From contig NZ_APJI01000004.1 of the NCBI RefSeq assembly GCF_000497575.1, positions 310,001 to 374,000 of the forward strand: a DNA stretch of 64,000 nt, in the 5' to 3' direction. Of this stretch, positions 9,480 to 18,997 are shown in pieces. Positions within the stretch are counted from its first letter, which is position 1. The number at the start of each line of letters is the position of its first letter. The notes under the pieces are model-generated. The model did not search any database and was not told where the DNA came from. It worked only from the letters and a program-made list of their open reading frames with translations. Origin of the DNA: Afipia sp. OHSU_II-C1. GTDB taxonomy: Bacteria; Pseudomonadota; Alphaproteobacteria; Rhizobiales; Xanthobacteraceae. The position numbers were made by a program, and so were the translations under genes.

Positions 9480-10793
9480 ATGCGAGTCGCGATTATTGGA
9501 ACGGGAATCGCCGGCAATGCCGCCGCGTGGGCCTTGTCGCAGCGATACCCGGTCACCGTGTATGAACGCGAGCTTCGCCCCGGCGGTCACAGTCACACGG
9601 TCAATATCGATTATGACGGAACGCCGGTCGCGGTGGATACCGGGTTCATCGTCTACAATGAAGTGAACTATCCCGGCTTCACGGCATTGCTGGCGCATCT
9701 CGGCATCGCAACAGTCGAGAGTTGCATGAGCTTCGCGGTGACCGCCGACGCCGGACGCTTCGAATGGAAGGGCGGCGGCGATACCTGGCCGGAAACCGCC
9801 AGAGGCCTGTTTGCACAGCCACGCAATTTGCTCTCCCCGTCGTACCTCTGGATGCTGCGCGATATCCTCGTCTTTAACGAGACAAGCGTGAAGGATCATG
9901 CGGACGGTACGCTGACCGGTTTGTCGCTCGGTTCCTATTTCAAGATGCGCGGATTTGCGCCTCGCCTGCTGTCGGACTATCTCGCGCCGATGGCGGCGGC
10001 GATCTGGTCCGCGCCGACCGATCGCATTCTCGAATTTCCGGCAGAGAACTTCGTCGCGTTCTTCAGCAATCACCGGCTTCTGCAATACGACCGCCCCAAG
10101 TGGCGCTCGATCCAGGGCGGAAGCCAGGTCTATGTCGACAAGCTGACGGCGGCATTCCGCGACCGACTGCGCCTCGGCTGTGCCGTCACATCCATTGAAC
10201 GTACCGGCCATGGCGTTGTCGTTAAAGACAGTCTCGGCCACACCGACATCTACGATCACGTGGTGATCGCGGCGCACAGCGATCAGGCATTGAAGATGCT
10301 CGCCGACGCCGACGGGAACGAACACAGCGTGCTCGGCGATATCCGTTACGCTCCCAACACCGTCTATCTGCACCGCGATCCGCGGCTGATGCCAAAACGC
10401 AGGAATGCGTGGGCGTCGTGGAATTTCCTGCGCTGGAAGCGAGACGGAGCACCGGTCAACGATGTCGCGGTGACCTACTGGATGAACCCGCTTCAGGGGC
10501 TCGACCATGCTCATCCGCTGTTCGTCAGCCTCAATCCGCCGTTCGCACCCGATCCGGACCTGACATTCGGCCGCTACCTGTGCGACCATCCGCAGTACGA
10601 TACAGCGGCCTTCGCTGCGCAAAAGCGTCTGCCGGACATTCAGGGCAAGCGTCACACCTGGTTTTGCGGCGCATGGACCGGATACGGATTCCACGAAGAC
10701 GGATTGCAGTCAGGGCTCGCGATCGCGGAAGCGCTGGGCGCATCCGTGCCGTGGCGTGTGCCGCCGGATGAACTCGCGCAAGCAGCGGAGTGA
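9480..10793 (+). CDS. FAD-dependent amine-oxidase-like protein (COG2907 type)
   Basis: Flavoprotein of the NAD(P)/FAD-dependent amine oxidase family (437 aa). The N-terminal Rossmann motif is GTGIAG (residues 7-12), followed by the acidic end of beta2 in YERELRPGGHSHT. The C-terminal FAD-contacting segment reads WFCGAWTGYGFHEDGLQSG. It heads a trio with a DUF1365 protein and a cyclopropane-fatty-acid-synthase-like methyltransferase, an association widespread in proteobacteria. In related bacteria such trios are stress induced and are linked to modification of unsaturated membrane fatty acids; oxidation of a lipid substrate is therefore a reasonable inference, not shown here. It ends two bases before the next ATG. 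Confidence 0.9.
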   Translation: MRVAIIGTGIAGNAAAWALSQRYPVTVYERELRPGGHSHTVNIDYDGTPVAVDTGFIVYNEVNYPGFTALLAHLGIATVESCMSFAVTADAGRFEWKGGGDTWPETARGLFAQPRNLLSPSYLWMLRDILVFNETSVKDHADGTLTGLSLGSYFKMRGFAPRLLSDYLAPMAAAIWSAPTDRILEFPAENFVAFFSNHRLLQYDRPKWRSIQGGSQVYVDKLTAAFRDRLRLGCAVTSIERTGHGVVVKDSLGHTDIYDHVVIAAHSDQALKMLADADGNEHSVLGDIRYAPNTVYLHRDPRLMPKRRNAWASWNFLRWKRDGAPVNDVAVTYWMNPLQGLDHAHPLFVSLNPPFAPDPDLTFGRYLCDHPQYDTAAFAAQKRLPDIQGKRHTWFCGAWTGYGFHEDGLQSGLAIAEALGASVPWRVPPDELAQAAE

Positions 10794-10795
10794 CC

Positions 10796-11647
10796 ATGCC
10801 GGACAAGATTGCCAGCTTGCAGGTGACGTCCGAAGAGGCAGCATCGCTGTATCTCGGCGAGGTCATGCATGCGCGGCTCCGACCGATGGGACACCGTTTC
10901 AGCTACAAGGTCATGAGCCTGCTGATCGACCTCGACCGGCTGGACGACGCCGACCGGCAGTCGCATCTGTTCGGCGTCAACCGCGCGGCGCTCTACAGCT
11001 TCCATGAATCCGATCACGGCGAACGGAACGGTTGTTCATTGCGCGATTACATTCAGCGCCGCGCCGCCGGGCACCGCATCGACCTGACCGGCGGCAAGGT
11101 GTTGCTGCTGTGTTATCCGAGGTTGCTCGGCTACACCTTCAATCCGCTGTCGGTGTACTTTTGTCATCGCGCCGATGGCACGCTGGCGATGCTCGTCTAC
11201 GAGGTCCGCAACACATTCGGCGAAATCCATTCATATGCGCTGCCTGTGACGCCGGACCAGATCAGCAACGCCGGCATCCGGCAGGAGCAGGACAAGCAGT
11301 TCTATGTCTCCCCGTTCATCGACATGGCCATGCGGTATCATTTCCGGATTGTGCCGCCGGGCGACAGCGTCAAGCTGCGCATTCTGGAATCCGGTCCGGA
11401 CGGCCCGCTTCTGGCGGCGGCCTTCAATGGCAAACGGCGGCGACTGACCTCGGCAGCGCTGATCCGGACCTTCTTTGCGCTGCCGTTGGTGACCTTTAAA
11501 ATCATGGCGGCGATTCATTGGGAGGCCTTGCGTCTTTGGCTAAAGGGCGCAAGAATTGTGGCAAGACCAACAGCGAAGGACAGTTCGGCGAATAAACGGC
11601 CGGCACACGCGAGCAGAAGATTTGGACGCAGAGCCACATCACACTGA
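10796..11647 (+). CDS. DUF1365 family protein
   Basis: A 283-residue protein with the DUF1365 pattern: it opens YLGEVMHARLRPMGHRFSYKV and continues with LLCYPRLLGYTFNPLSVYFCH and YEVRNTFGEIHSY. The ATG at 10796 has GGAG five bases upstream; an in-frame GTG at 10790 overlaps the upstream stop and is a less likely start. No signal peptide is seen. The biochemical role of DUF1365 is not settled in general; its constant company with a flavin oxidase and a CFA-synthase homologue argues for a shared lipid pathway. The last 40 residues are Arg/Ala rich and poorly conserved in appearance. Confidence 0.9.
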   Translation: MPDKIASLQVTSEEAASLYLGEVMHARLRPMGHRFSYKVMSLLIDLDRLDDADRQSHLFGVNRAALYSFHESDHGERNGCSLRDYIQRRAAGHRIDLTGGKVLLLCYPRLLGYTFNPLSVYFCHRADGTLAMLVYEVRNTFGEIHSYALPVTPDQISNAGIRQEQDKQFYVSPFIDMAMRYHFRIVPPGDSVKLRILESGPDGPLLAAAFNGKRRRLTSAALIRTFFALPLVTFKIMAAIHWEALRLWLKGARIVARPTAKDSSANKRPAHASRRFGRRATSH

Positions 11648-11659
11648 CGGAATTGCGCG

Positions 11660-12889
11660 ATGTCTGACCTGATCATTCTGACCCCCGACACTGTCGAGGC
11701 GTCGCTGCCGGATGTACCCAAGCTGGTCCGACTCGCCATCAAGTTCGCATCCAACCTGCGGCGCGGCACGCTTGACGTCACCCTGCCTGACGGTCGGACA
11801 GTGCGCTGCGGCGGGCTGGAGCCCGGCCCTGCCGCGCAAATGACGATTTACAACTACGGATTCGCGTGGCGGCTTGCGCGGGGCGGCGACATCGGCATTG
11901 CCGAAGCCTATCTGCGCCGTGAGTGGGATACGCCCAACCTGACGCAGTTCCTCTACATCTTCTGCGTCAATCACGATCTGATCCAGACGATGCTTGGCGG
12001 CAAACCGGTCGCACGGTTCGTGCAGTCGCTCCGCCACTGGTTCAACCGCAACACCAAACGGCAGGCCCGCCGCAACATCTACGCGCACTACGACATCGGA
12101 AATTCGTTTTATTCGGCGTGGCTCGATCCGAGCATGACCTATTCGTCGGCGCTGTTCGAGGACGGCACCAACGACCTCACTGCTGCGCAGCACAACAAGT
12201 ACCGGCGGCTTGCCGAGGCGATCAATCTTCAACCCGGTCAGCGCGTGCTGGAGATTGGCTGTGGCTGGGGCGGCTTCGCCGAATACGTCGCCAAGAACTA
12301 CGATGCGAAGGTCGTCGGATTAACCATCAGCACCGAGCAGCGCGATTTCGCGCAGAAGCGGATGCAGGCCGCCGGGCTCAGCGACAAGGTCGAGATCAGG
12401 TTTCAGGATTACCGCGATGAGCGCGGACAATATGACCGGATTGCCTCTATCGAAATGATCGAGGCCGTCGGCGAACAGTTCTGGCCGCAGTATTTCAGCC
12501 AGCTGCGTGACCGCCTTGCCCCCGGCGGTTTCGCGGGCATTCAGGCGATTACCATCCAGGACAGATTTTTCAACGCGTACCGGCGCGAGGTTGATTTCAT
12601 CCAGCGCTACGTTTTCCCCGGCGGCATGCTGCCATCGCCTCAGGTCCTGAAGTCGCTCGGCGAGAAGTTCGGTGTACCTGTTATCCGCGAGCGTATTTTT
12701 GGAGAAGATTATGCCAAGACGCTTGCCACATGGAGAGACAATTTCCGCGCGGCATGGCCGAACCTGATGCCTCTCGGTTTCGACGAGCGCTTTCGGCGCC
12801 TCTGGGAATACTACCTCGCCTACTGCGAGGCCGGATTCCTCTCCGGCAACATCGATGTGCGTCAGGTCGTATTCGCCAAATCAGGTTAG
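11660..12889 (+). CDS. Cyclopropane-fatty-acyl-phospholipid synthase family methyltransferase
   Basis: SAM-dependent methyltransferase (409 aa) acting on the double bond of phospholipid acyl chains in the family's known members. An N-terminal domain precedes YAHYDIGNSFYSAWLDPSMTY, the family's substrate-side signature. The SAM site is VLEIGCGWGGFAEYV (about residues 196-210). The downstream blocks IEMIEAVGEQFW and FIQRYVFPGGMLPS are typical. It lies 12 bases after the DUF1365 gene and is probably co-transcribed with it. Whether it makes a cyclopropane or a methyl-branched or furan-fatty-acid precursor cannot be decided from sequence. Confidence 0.93.
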   Translation: MSDLIILTPDTVEASLPDVPKLVRLAIKFASNLRRGTLDVTLPDGRTVRCGGLEPGPAAQMTIYNYGFAWRLARGGDIGIAEAYLRREWDTPNLTQFLYIFCVNHDLIQTMLGGKPVARFVQSLRHWFNRNTKRQARRNIYAHYDIGNSFYSAWLDPSMTYSSALFEDGTNDLTAAQHNKYRRLAEAINLQPGQRVLEIGCGWGGFAEYVAKNYDAKVVGLTISTEQRDFAQKRMQAAGLSDKVEIRFQDYRDERGQYDRIASIEMIEAVGEQFWPQYFSQLRDRLAPGGFAGIQAITIQDRFFNAYRREVDFIQRYVFPGGMLPSPQVLKSLGEKFGVPVIRERIFGEDYAKTLATWRDNFRAAWPNLMPLGFDERFRRLWEYYLAYCEAGFLSGNIDVRQVVFAKSG

Positions 12890-12978
12890 ACGGCTGCCCC
12901 AACCTCCTCAAAAAGCGAGCAGATCACGCCTGCAAGCGCTGCCCTTGTCGGAACGGCGGGCGGCCTCTAGGTTGAACG

Positions 12979-14079
12979 ATGAACCTGCCGCTTTTCCCCT
13001 TGCCTTCTGACACATTCGGTCCCGGGTCCTTCAATATCATGCACATTCGCAAAGACGTCATCGATGCCATCGGCAACACTCCGCTCATCAAGCTGAAACG
13101 CGCGTCCGAAGAGACCGACTGCACCATTCTCGGCAAGGCCGAGTTCATGAATCCCGGCCAGTCGGTGAAGGACCGCGCCGGCAAGCAGATGATTCTGGCG
13201 GCGGAGAAGCGTGGTGACCTGCGGCCTGGCGGTCTTGTCGTCGAGAGCACCGCAGGCAACACCGGAATTGGTCTCGCGCTCGTCGCCGCCGCGCGCGGCT
13301 ATCGCACTATCATCGTGATTCCGGAAACGCAGAGCCAGGAAAAGAAGGACGTGCTGCGTCTGCTCGGTGCGGAACTGGTCGAAGTGCCGGCCCTGCCCTT
13401 CAGCAACCCGAACAATTACCAGCATGTCGGCCGGCGTCTTGCAGATGAGTTGCGCAAGACCGAAAAGAACGGCGTCATCTTTGCCGACCAGTGGAACAAC
13501 CTCGACAACCGCAAGGCGCATTACGTCTCGACCGGTCCCGAAATCTGGGACCAGACCGAGGGCAAGGTCGACGGCTTCATCTGCTCGATCGGCAGCGGCG
13601 GCACGCTCGCGGGCACGGCGACGTTCCTGCGCGAGAAGAAGAAGGACATCAAGATCGGCGTCGCCGATCCGCGCGGCGCTGCGATGTACAATTACTTCGA
13701 TCACGGCGAGGTCAAATCGACCGAAGGCGGATCGATCACCGAAGGCATCGGCCTCGGCCGCATCACCCCGATCATCGAGGACGTCAAGGTCGACAAGGCC
13801 TATCTCATCGAAGATAGCGAGGCGGTGCCGATCGTGTTCGACCTTCTCGAACATGAAGGCATCTGCGTCGGCGGGTCGTCGGGCGTGAATATCGCAGGCG
13901 CCATCCGTCTGGCGAAGGATCTCGGGCCCGGCCACACCATCGTGACCATCCTGTGCGACTACGGCACGCGCTATCAGTCGAAGCTGTTCAATCCGGAGTT
14001 CCTGCGCTCGAAGAACCTGCCGGTGCCGGCATGGCTTGAGCGCAAAAGCACGATCAAGCCCCCATTCGAGAAGGTGTGA
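12979..14079 (+). CDS. cysK: Cysteine synthase A (O-acetylserine sulfhydrylase)
   Basis: PLP enzyme making L-cysteine from O-acetylserine and sulfide. Signatures are IGNTPLIKL, the PLP-lysine motif GQSVKDRAGK (Lys64), the substrate loop ESTAGNTGIGLA, and the glycine-rich phosphate loop SIGSGGTLAG. The ATG at 12979 has an AGG seven bases upstream; a second ATG at 13039 would remove 20 residues before the conserved domain and cannot be excluded. At 366 aa it is somewhat longer than the usual 310-330 residues, the extra being at both ends. It is followed by a palindromic repeat and the convergent aap operon. Confidence 0.94.
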   Translation: MNLPLFPLPSDTFGPGSFNIMHIRKDVIDAIGNTPLIKLKRASEETDCTILGKAEFMNPGQSVKDRAGKQMILAAEKRGDLRPGGLVVESTAGNTGIGLALVAAARGYRTIIVIPETQSQEKKDVLRLLGAELVEVPALPFSNPNNYQHVGRRLADELRKTEKNGVIFADQWNNLDNRKAHYVSTGPEIWDQTEGKVDGFICSIGSGGTLAGTATFLREKKKDIKIGVADPRGAAMYNYFDHGEVKSTEGGSITEGIGLGRITPIIEDVKVDKAYLIEDSEAVPIVFDLLEHEGICVGGSSGVNIAGAIRLAKDLGPGHTIVTILCDYGTRYQSKLFNPEFLRSKNLPVPAWLERKSTIKPPFEKV

Positions 14080-14100
14080 GATTGCGTGATCTCAACGGAG

Positions 14101-14220
14101 GTCATCCCGGCGAAAGCCGGGATCCACAACCCCTTGCCTTTCAGCTCATCGAGATCATTGAAGCGCTCTTCACAACACGGACGACAGGGGTGATGGGTCC
14201 CGGCCTGCGCCGGGACGACC
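14101..14220. repeat. Palindromic repeat between convergent cysK and aapP
   Basis: Two hairpins form the ends of one larger inverted repeat. The left, ATCCCGGC-GAAA-GCCGGGAT (14104-14123), has a perfect 8-bp stem and a GNRA loop. The right, GTCCCGGC-CTGC-GCCGGGAC (14197-14216), is also 8 bp. The outer sequence GTCATCCCGG at the left corresponds to CCGGGACGAC at the right. It may act as a bidirectional terminator, but no T-run follows. Confidence 0.8.
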
Positions 14221-14227
14221 ACATCCC

Positions 14228-14968
14228 TCACCTCAAAATCTGACTGAGAAACAGCTTGGTCCGCGCGTGCTGCGGATTCGAGAAGAACTTGTCCGGCGTA
14301 TTCGCCTCGACGATCTGACCGGCGTCCATGAACACAACACGGTCGGCGACCTCGCGGGCGAATCCCATCTCGTGGGTCACCACCAGCATGGTCATCCCCT
14401 CCCTCGCGAGGTCCACCATGGTGTCGAGCACTTCCTTGACCATCTCGGGATCGAGCGCCGAGGTCGGCTCATCGAACAGCATGACCTTCGGGTTCATGGT
14501 GAGCGCGCGCGCAATCGCCACGCGCTGCTGCTGGCCGCCTGAAATCTGGCCGGGATACTTGTTCGCCTTGTCGGGAATCCGCACACGCTCGAGATATTTC
14601 ATCGCCGCGGCTTCGGCGTCTTTCTTCGGGATGTTGCGCACCCAGATCGGCGCCAGCGTACAGTTCTCCAGCACGGTCAGATGCGGAAACAGATTGAAGC
14701 TCTGGAACACCATGCCAACCTCGCGGCGCACCGCGTCGATGTGGCGCAGGTTCGGCCCGAGCTCGATATTGTCGACAACGATGCGGCCTTCCTGAAACTC
14801 CTCCAGCGCATTGATGCAGCGGATCAGCGTCGATTTGCCGGAGCCGGACGGCCCGCAGATCACGATGCGCTCGCCGCGGCCGACCGCCATGTCGATGTCG
14901 CGCAGCACATGGAAGTCGCCGAACCACTTGTTGAGGCCCGAGATGCTGACAATGGGATCTGCGGTCAT
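14228..14968 (-). CDS. aapP: General amino-acid ABC transporter, ATP-binding subunit
   Basis: Cytoplasmic ATPase (246 aa) powering uptake of polar amino acids. Walker A is GPSGSGKST (residues 39-47), the ABC signature [14 protein letters not shown], Walker [16 protein letters not shown], and the switch histidine lies in VVTHEMGFA. The closest family is GlnQ/AapP/BztD. It is the last gene of the leftward operon aapJ-aapQ-aapM-aapP, 9 bases after aapM. Its end abuts the palindromic repeat that separates it from cysK. Confidence 0.95.
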   Translation of the reverse strand: MTADPIVSISGLNKWFGDFHVLRDIDMAVGRGERIVICGPSGSGKSTLIRCINALEEFQEGRIVVDNIELGPNLRHIDAVRREVGMVFQSFNLFPHLTVLENCTLAPIWVRNIPKKDAEAAAMKYLERVRIPDKANKYPGQISGGQQQRVAIARALTMNPKVMLFDEPTSALDPEMVKEVLDTMVDLAREGMTMLVVTHEMGFAREVADRVVFMDAGQIVEANTPDKFFSNPQHARTKLFLSQILR

Positions 14969-14977
14969 GGTTTCATC

Positions 14978-16492
14978 TCAGACATTCTTGTGAGCATTCA
15001 GCCGCCGTTCCACGAACAGCGAATAGCGCGACATTCCAAAGCAGAACACGAAGTAGATCATTCCGGTGAAGGCGAAGCCGGTGAACAGCGTCGTCGGTGA
15101 CGCCCAGTTCGGATCGGCGAAGGACGCACGCAACTGCCCGAGCAGATCGAAGATCGCGACGATCAGCACCAGTGTGGTGTCCTTGAACAGCGCGATGAAG
15201 CTGTTGACCAGCGCCGGAATGACGTTGCGCAGCGCCTGCGGCATCACGATCAGGCCCGTGGTCTTCCAGTACGACAGGCCGAGCGCGCTGGCCGCTTCCG
15301 CCTGCCCGCGCGGAACCGCCTGCAGGCCGCCGCGAATGACTTCCGCGTTATAGGCGCCCGCGAACAACGCGATGCCGATCAGCACGCGCACCAGTCCATC
15401 GACGGTGAAGTTTCCGGGCAGGAACAGCGGCAGCATGTAGGTCGCGAAGAACAGAACCGTAATCAGCGGCACACCGCGCCAGAATTCGATGAAGGCAATC
15501 GAAAACACACGGATCAGCGGAATGGTGGAGCGGCGTCCAAGCGCCAGGATCATGCCGACCGGCATCGACGCGACAATCCCGGTGACCGAGACGACGAGTG
15601 TCACCAGCAGACCGCCCCATGAGCGGGTATCGACGATCGGCAGGCCGCCCTTATCGAGGCCCATCACGACAATGACGATGGCAATCCCGGCAAAGGTCGC
15701 GATGCTCTTGAACAGCGCGCGCCAGCCGTTGCGAAATCCCCCGGTCAGGAAGAACATCAGCAACGAGACGATGATCGCGGTCGCGGCGAGATCGGCCCAC
15801 AGCGGCGAATGGAATCGTTCGGTATAATCATGCAGCCATTGAACCGGCCACATCAGGATCGCGAGGCCATCGCCGATCCATCCGACGGCCCTGCCGATGA
15901 ATGAAAGGCCCTGTCCCAAGACCCCCGCAATGGCCGTGGCCGCCAGCCGCGCGCCTGCGTCCTGGAAGCTGGAAGCCAGTCCCGATCCGAGATCCGCCAG
16001 CCAGTGAATGGCAAAGCCTTTCAGCCCGCCGCCCCGCAGCAGGAAGAAGCCGATCACAGGATAGGCCGCGAAGAACAGTCCGGAGTTCAGCGCCTTCGCG
16101 GGCGCGCGCGGGATCAGTAACGGCAGCAGCAGAAGCGCGCCAAGCGCAAAGGTCAGATTGACCCGCCAGCGCTGGTCCTCCGGATAGAAGCCATAGATGA
16201 ACTGGTCGAACTTCGCGTGTACGAACGGCCAGCACGCACCGACCACCCGCCCGACATTGGCCTCAAGACAGGCATTGCGATCACTGCCCGTCCACACCGC
16301 ATCGACGAACAGGAACCTGATGACCGGCACCAGAATGAGCCACAGCAGCGCCGCACCAATCAGCGTGATCATGATGTTCAGTGGCGAATTGAACAGCCGC
16401 TCGCGCGCAAAGCCGATCACGCCCGTGGTCCTGACCGGAGCGCGGCGCGCCTCAACAATGGTCTGCCGGACGAATGCGGCCTGTTCCGTCAT
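14978..16492 (-). CDS. aapM: General amino-acid ABC transporter permease, enlarged AapM
   Basis: Inner-membrane permease of the HisM/AapM class. The conserved C-terminal half carries GGLLVTLVVSVTGIVASMPVG and the EAA loop EVIRGGLQAVPRGQAEAASALGL, which contacts the ATPase. The protein is 504 residues, whereas rhizobial AapM is about 384. The excess lies between FFLLRGG (about residue 155) and GLPIVDTRSWGG (about 282) and includes several further hydrophobic stretches, for example ATAIIVSLLMFFLTGG. The ATG overlaps the aapQ stop by four bases (ATGA), indicating coupling. Identity as the AapM subunit is secure; the meaning of the inserted part is unknown. Confidence 0.93.
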   Translation of the reverse strand: MTEQAAFVRQTIVEARRAPVRTTGVIGFARERLFNSPLNIMITLIGAALLWLILVPVIRFLFVDAVWTGSDRNACLEANVGRVVGACWPFVHAKFDQFIYGFYPEDQRWRVNLTFALGALLLLPLLIPRAPAKALNSGLFFAAYPVIGFFLLRGGGLKGFAIHWLADLGSGLASSFQDAGARLAATAIAGVLGQGLSFIGRAVGWIGDGLAILMWPVQWLHDYTERFHSPLWADLAATAIIVSLLMFFLTGGFRNGWRALFKSIATFAGIAIVIVVMGLDKGGLPIVDTRSWGGLLVTLVVSVTGIVASMPVGMILALGRRSTIPLIRVFSIAFIEFWRGVPLITVLFFATYMLPLFLPGNFTVDGLVRVLIGIALFAGAYNAEVIRGGLQAVPRGQAEAASALGLSYWKTTGLIVMPQALRNVIPALVNSFIALFKDTTLVLIVAIFDLLGQLRASFADPNWASPTTLFTGFAFTGMIYFVFCFGMSRYSLFVERRLNAHKNV

Positions 16493-17718
16493 GCGGCAAG
16501 GCTCCGGTTCAGACGCCAGCCGTAGAAGCTCATGATCGCGCTCGTCACCAACGAGATCAAAAGATAGACGCCCATGGTGAGCGCGATGATTTCCACTGCC
16601 TGCCCGGTCTGGCTCAGCGTGGTGCCTGCGAACACGGAAAACAGATCGGGGTAGCCGATCGCAACCGCCAGCGATGAGTTCTTGGTGAGGTTGAGATACT
16701 GGTTGGTCAGCGGCGGCAGGATCACGCGCATCGCTTGCGGGATCACGACCAGCCGCAATGTCGCGCCGCGCGACAACCCGAGCGACGCTCCCGCTTCCAT
16801 TTGCCCCTTGGGCACGGACTGGATGCCCGCGCGCACGATCTCCGCGATGAAGGCTGCCGTATACGTCGAGAGCGCGATGGTGAGCGCGGCAAATTCCGGC
16901 AGAACCTTTGCGCCACCTGCAAAGTTGAAGCCCTTCAACTGCGGCATGTCGAATGCGAACGGCGCGCCGAAGACCAGAACAGCCAGCGCCGGTAAACCAA
17001 TCAGCATCGCCAGCACGAACGGCCAGATCGTCAGCTTCTCGCCGGCGGCAAACAGTTGCCTGCGGGCATAGACGTGCATCGCCAGCGACGCCAGGATACC
17101 GAGCACAATGGCGACAATGAATACGCCAAACCCCTGCTGCGGGACCGGGTCAGGCACGATCAGTCCACGATTGCTCAGGAAGATCGTTCCGAACAGCGAT
17201 ATGCTCTGACGCGGGCTTGGCAGCGTCGCCAGCACGGCGAGATACCAGAACAGAATCTGGAACAGCAGCGGGAGATTGCGGATCACCTCGACATAGCCGC
17301 CGGAAATCCGCGCCAACAGCCAGTTCGGCGACAGCCGCCCAAGCGCCACCAGCACGCCGATGATGGTCGCGATGATGATGCCGACGATGGAGACCAGCAG
17401 GGTGTTGAGCAGCCCGACAACAAACACCCGCGCATAGGTGTCGGTCTCGGAATATGGGATCAGCGCCTGGCTGACGGCGAAGCCCGCAGTGTTCGACAGG
17501 AAGCCGAAGCCGGACGCGATCCGCTGCGCTTGAAGGTTGGCCCGCGCGTTCTCGACGATCTCATACCCGATCCAGATAACGGCAGCGACGAACAGGATCT
17601 GGACGATCACACCGCCCCACCCCGCCTGCCCGCCGAGTGCGCGGCGGAGCCGTGCAACCAGTTGAAGCGGAGGCTTGCGGGGTTCAGCTGCCATTGCCGG
17701 TTCCGGCAATGCCGTCAA
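16489..17718 (-). CDS. aapQ: General amino-acid ABC transporter permease AapQ
   Basis: Inner-membrane permease (409 aa) pairing with AapM. A long N-terminal part with TM1 (GGVIVQILFVAAVIWIGYEI) leads to the transport domain with GLLNTLLVSIVGIIIATIIG. The EAA loop is EIVRAGIQSVPKGQMEAGASLGL. The length agrees with known AapQ proteins (about 400 aa). Its start overlaps the aapJ stop by four bases and its end overlaps the aapM start by four bases. Confidence 0.95.
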   Translation of the reverse strand: MTALPEPAMAAEPRKPPLQLVARLRRALGGQAGWGGVIVQILFVAAVIWIGYEIVENARANLQAQRIASGFGFLSNTAGFAVSQALIPYSETDTYARVFVVGLLNTLLVSIVGIIIATIIGVLVALGRLSPNWLLARISGGYVEVIRNLPLLFQILFWYLAVLATLPSPRQSISLFGTIFLSNRGLIVPDPVPQQGFGVFIVAIVLGILASLAMHVYARRQLFAAGEKLTIWPFVLAMLIGLPALAVLVFGAPFAFDMPQLKGFNFAGGAKVLPEFAALTIALSTYTAAFIAEIVRAGIQSVPKGQMEAGASLGLSRGATLRLVVIPQAMRVILPPLTNQYLNLTKNSSLAVAIGYPDLFSVFAGTTLSQTGQAVEIIALTMGVYLLISLVTSAIMSFYGWRLNRSLAA

Positions 17719-18749
17719 CGGATCGGCGGCGCGTATTGAAGACCGCCCTGATTCCAGAGCTTGTTCAGTCCACGGGCGATACCGAGTTTCGATCCGGCGC
17801 CGACATTGCGATCGAACGACTCACCGTAGTTGCCGGTCGCCTTGATGATGCGCGTGACCCAGTCCTTGGTCAGGCCAAGCTGTTCGCCGAGATTGCCGTC
17901 GGTCCCGAAAATCCGCTTCAGTTCGGGCTTGCTGGACTTCGCCATCTCATCGACGTTCTTTTGCGTCACCGCGTATTCCTCGGCGTTGATCATCGCGAAC
18001 AGCGTCCACTTCACGATGTCGAACCACTGGTCGTCGCCGTGACGAACGACCGGTCCGAGCGGCTCCTTGGAAATCACTTCCGGCAGGACGGCGTGGTCGC
18101 CCGGCGCTGCGAGCTTGAGGCGTTCGGCATAAAGCTGCGAGACGTCGGAGGTAAACACATCGCAGCGTCCCGATTCGTAGGCCTTCACCGTCTCGTCCGC
18201 GGTGCCGAACGCGATCAGCTCGTACTTCATGTTGTTACCCTTGAAGTAGTCCGAGACGTTCTGCTCGTTCGTGGTGCCGGTCTGCACGCAGATCGACGCG
18301 CTGTTCAGCTCCAGCGCCGAATTGACCTTGAGCGACTTGCGGATCATGAAGCCCTGGCCGTCGTAGTAGGAAATACCGGTGTAGTTCAGGCCGAGCGAGG
18401 TATCGCGCGACAGCGTCCAGGTCGAGTTGCGCGACAGCACGTCGATTTCGCCGGACTGCAAGGCTGTGAACCGGTCCTTCGCGGACAGCGGTACGAACTT
18501 CACCTTGGTCGGATCGTTGAAGATCGCTGCTGCAAGGGCGCGGCAGACGTCGACGTCGAGACCCGCCCAGTTGCCCTTGTCGTCGGGGGCCGAGAATCCG
18601 GGCAGACCCTGGCTGACGCCACAGGACAGGCTTCCGCGATCCTTGATGCTCTGAAGCGTGCCCCGATCCTTCGGTTTGTCCTGCGATTGTGCCTGGGCTG
18701 CCTGAATGGCGAATGCCGCGAGAATAAGAGCGAGCGATACCCGTTTCAT
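17715..18749 (-). CDS. aapJ: General amino-acid ABC transporter, periplasmic binding protein
   Basis: Periplasmic solute-binding protein (344 aa) delivering polar amino acids to AapQMP. The Sec signal peptide is MKRVSLALILAAFAIQAAQA, cleaved about residue 20. The family signature RGSLSCGVSQGLPGFSAPDD is at the start of the mature protein and WAGLDVDVCRALAAAIF follows. The ATG at 18749 is chosen because AAAGG lies about 8 bases upstream and the signal peptide starts there; the frame is open 78 bases further upstream. First gene of the operon; a candidate promoter is at 18854-18882. Confidence 0.95.
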   Translation of the reverse strand: MKRVSLALILAAFAIQAAQAQSQDKPKDRGTLQSIKDRGSLSCGVSQGLPGFSAPDDKGNWAGLDVDVCRALAAAIFNDPTKVKFVPLSAKDRFTALQSGEIDVLSRNSTWTLSRDTSLGLNYTGISYYDGQGFMIRKSLKVNSALELNSASICVQTGTTNEQNVSDYFKGNNMKYELIAFGTADETVKAYESGRCDVFTSDVSQLYAERLKLAAPGDHAVLPEVISKEPLGPVVRHGDDQWFDIVKWTLFAMINAEEYAVTQKNVDEMAKSSKPELKRIFGTDGNLGEQLGLTKDWVTRIIKATGNYGESFDRNVGAGSKLGIARGLNKLWNQGGLQYAPPIR

Positions 18750-18853
18750 AGAATGACCTTTCCCGGCAATTCCGCGCTGGCGACGAACAACGTCGCACGG
18801 AGCGAAACGATCCTGCTGAAGCAACACAAATCCCAGCTAAATATCTGGTCTGC

Positions 18854-18882
18854 ATAACAGAACGCCGAACGCGACGGGTCAA
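18854..18882 (-). promoter_or_regulatory. Candidate sigma-70 promoter of aapJQMP
   Basis: On the minus strand TTGACC (18882-18877) and TGTTAT (18859-18854) are separated by 17 bases, placing the transcript start about 100 bases before the aapJ ATG. The match to consensus is moderate (5/6 and 4/6). Confidence 0.4.
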
Positions 18883-18997
18883 GGGGTTGACGTCCGCCAT
18901 TGCGGTCAGCTTACTGACCCATAAGGCAGCACATTGCCTTTTGTCGAGCAGCCCCCTCCGCGGCTGTGGCAAGATGTCTTGCACAAGTGATCGTCAC

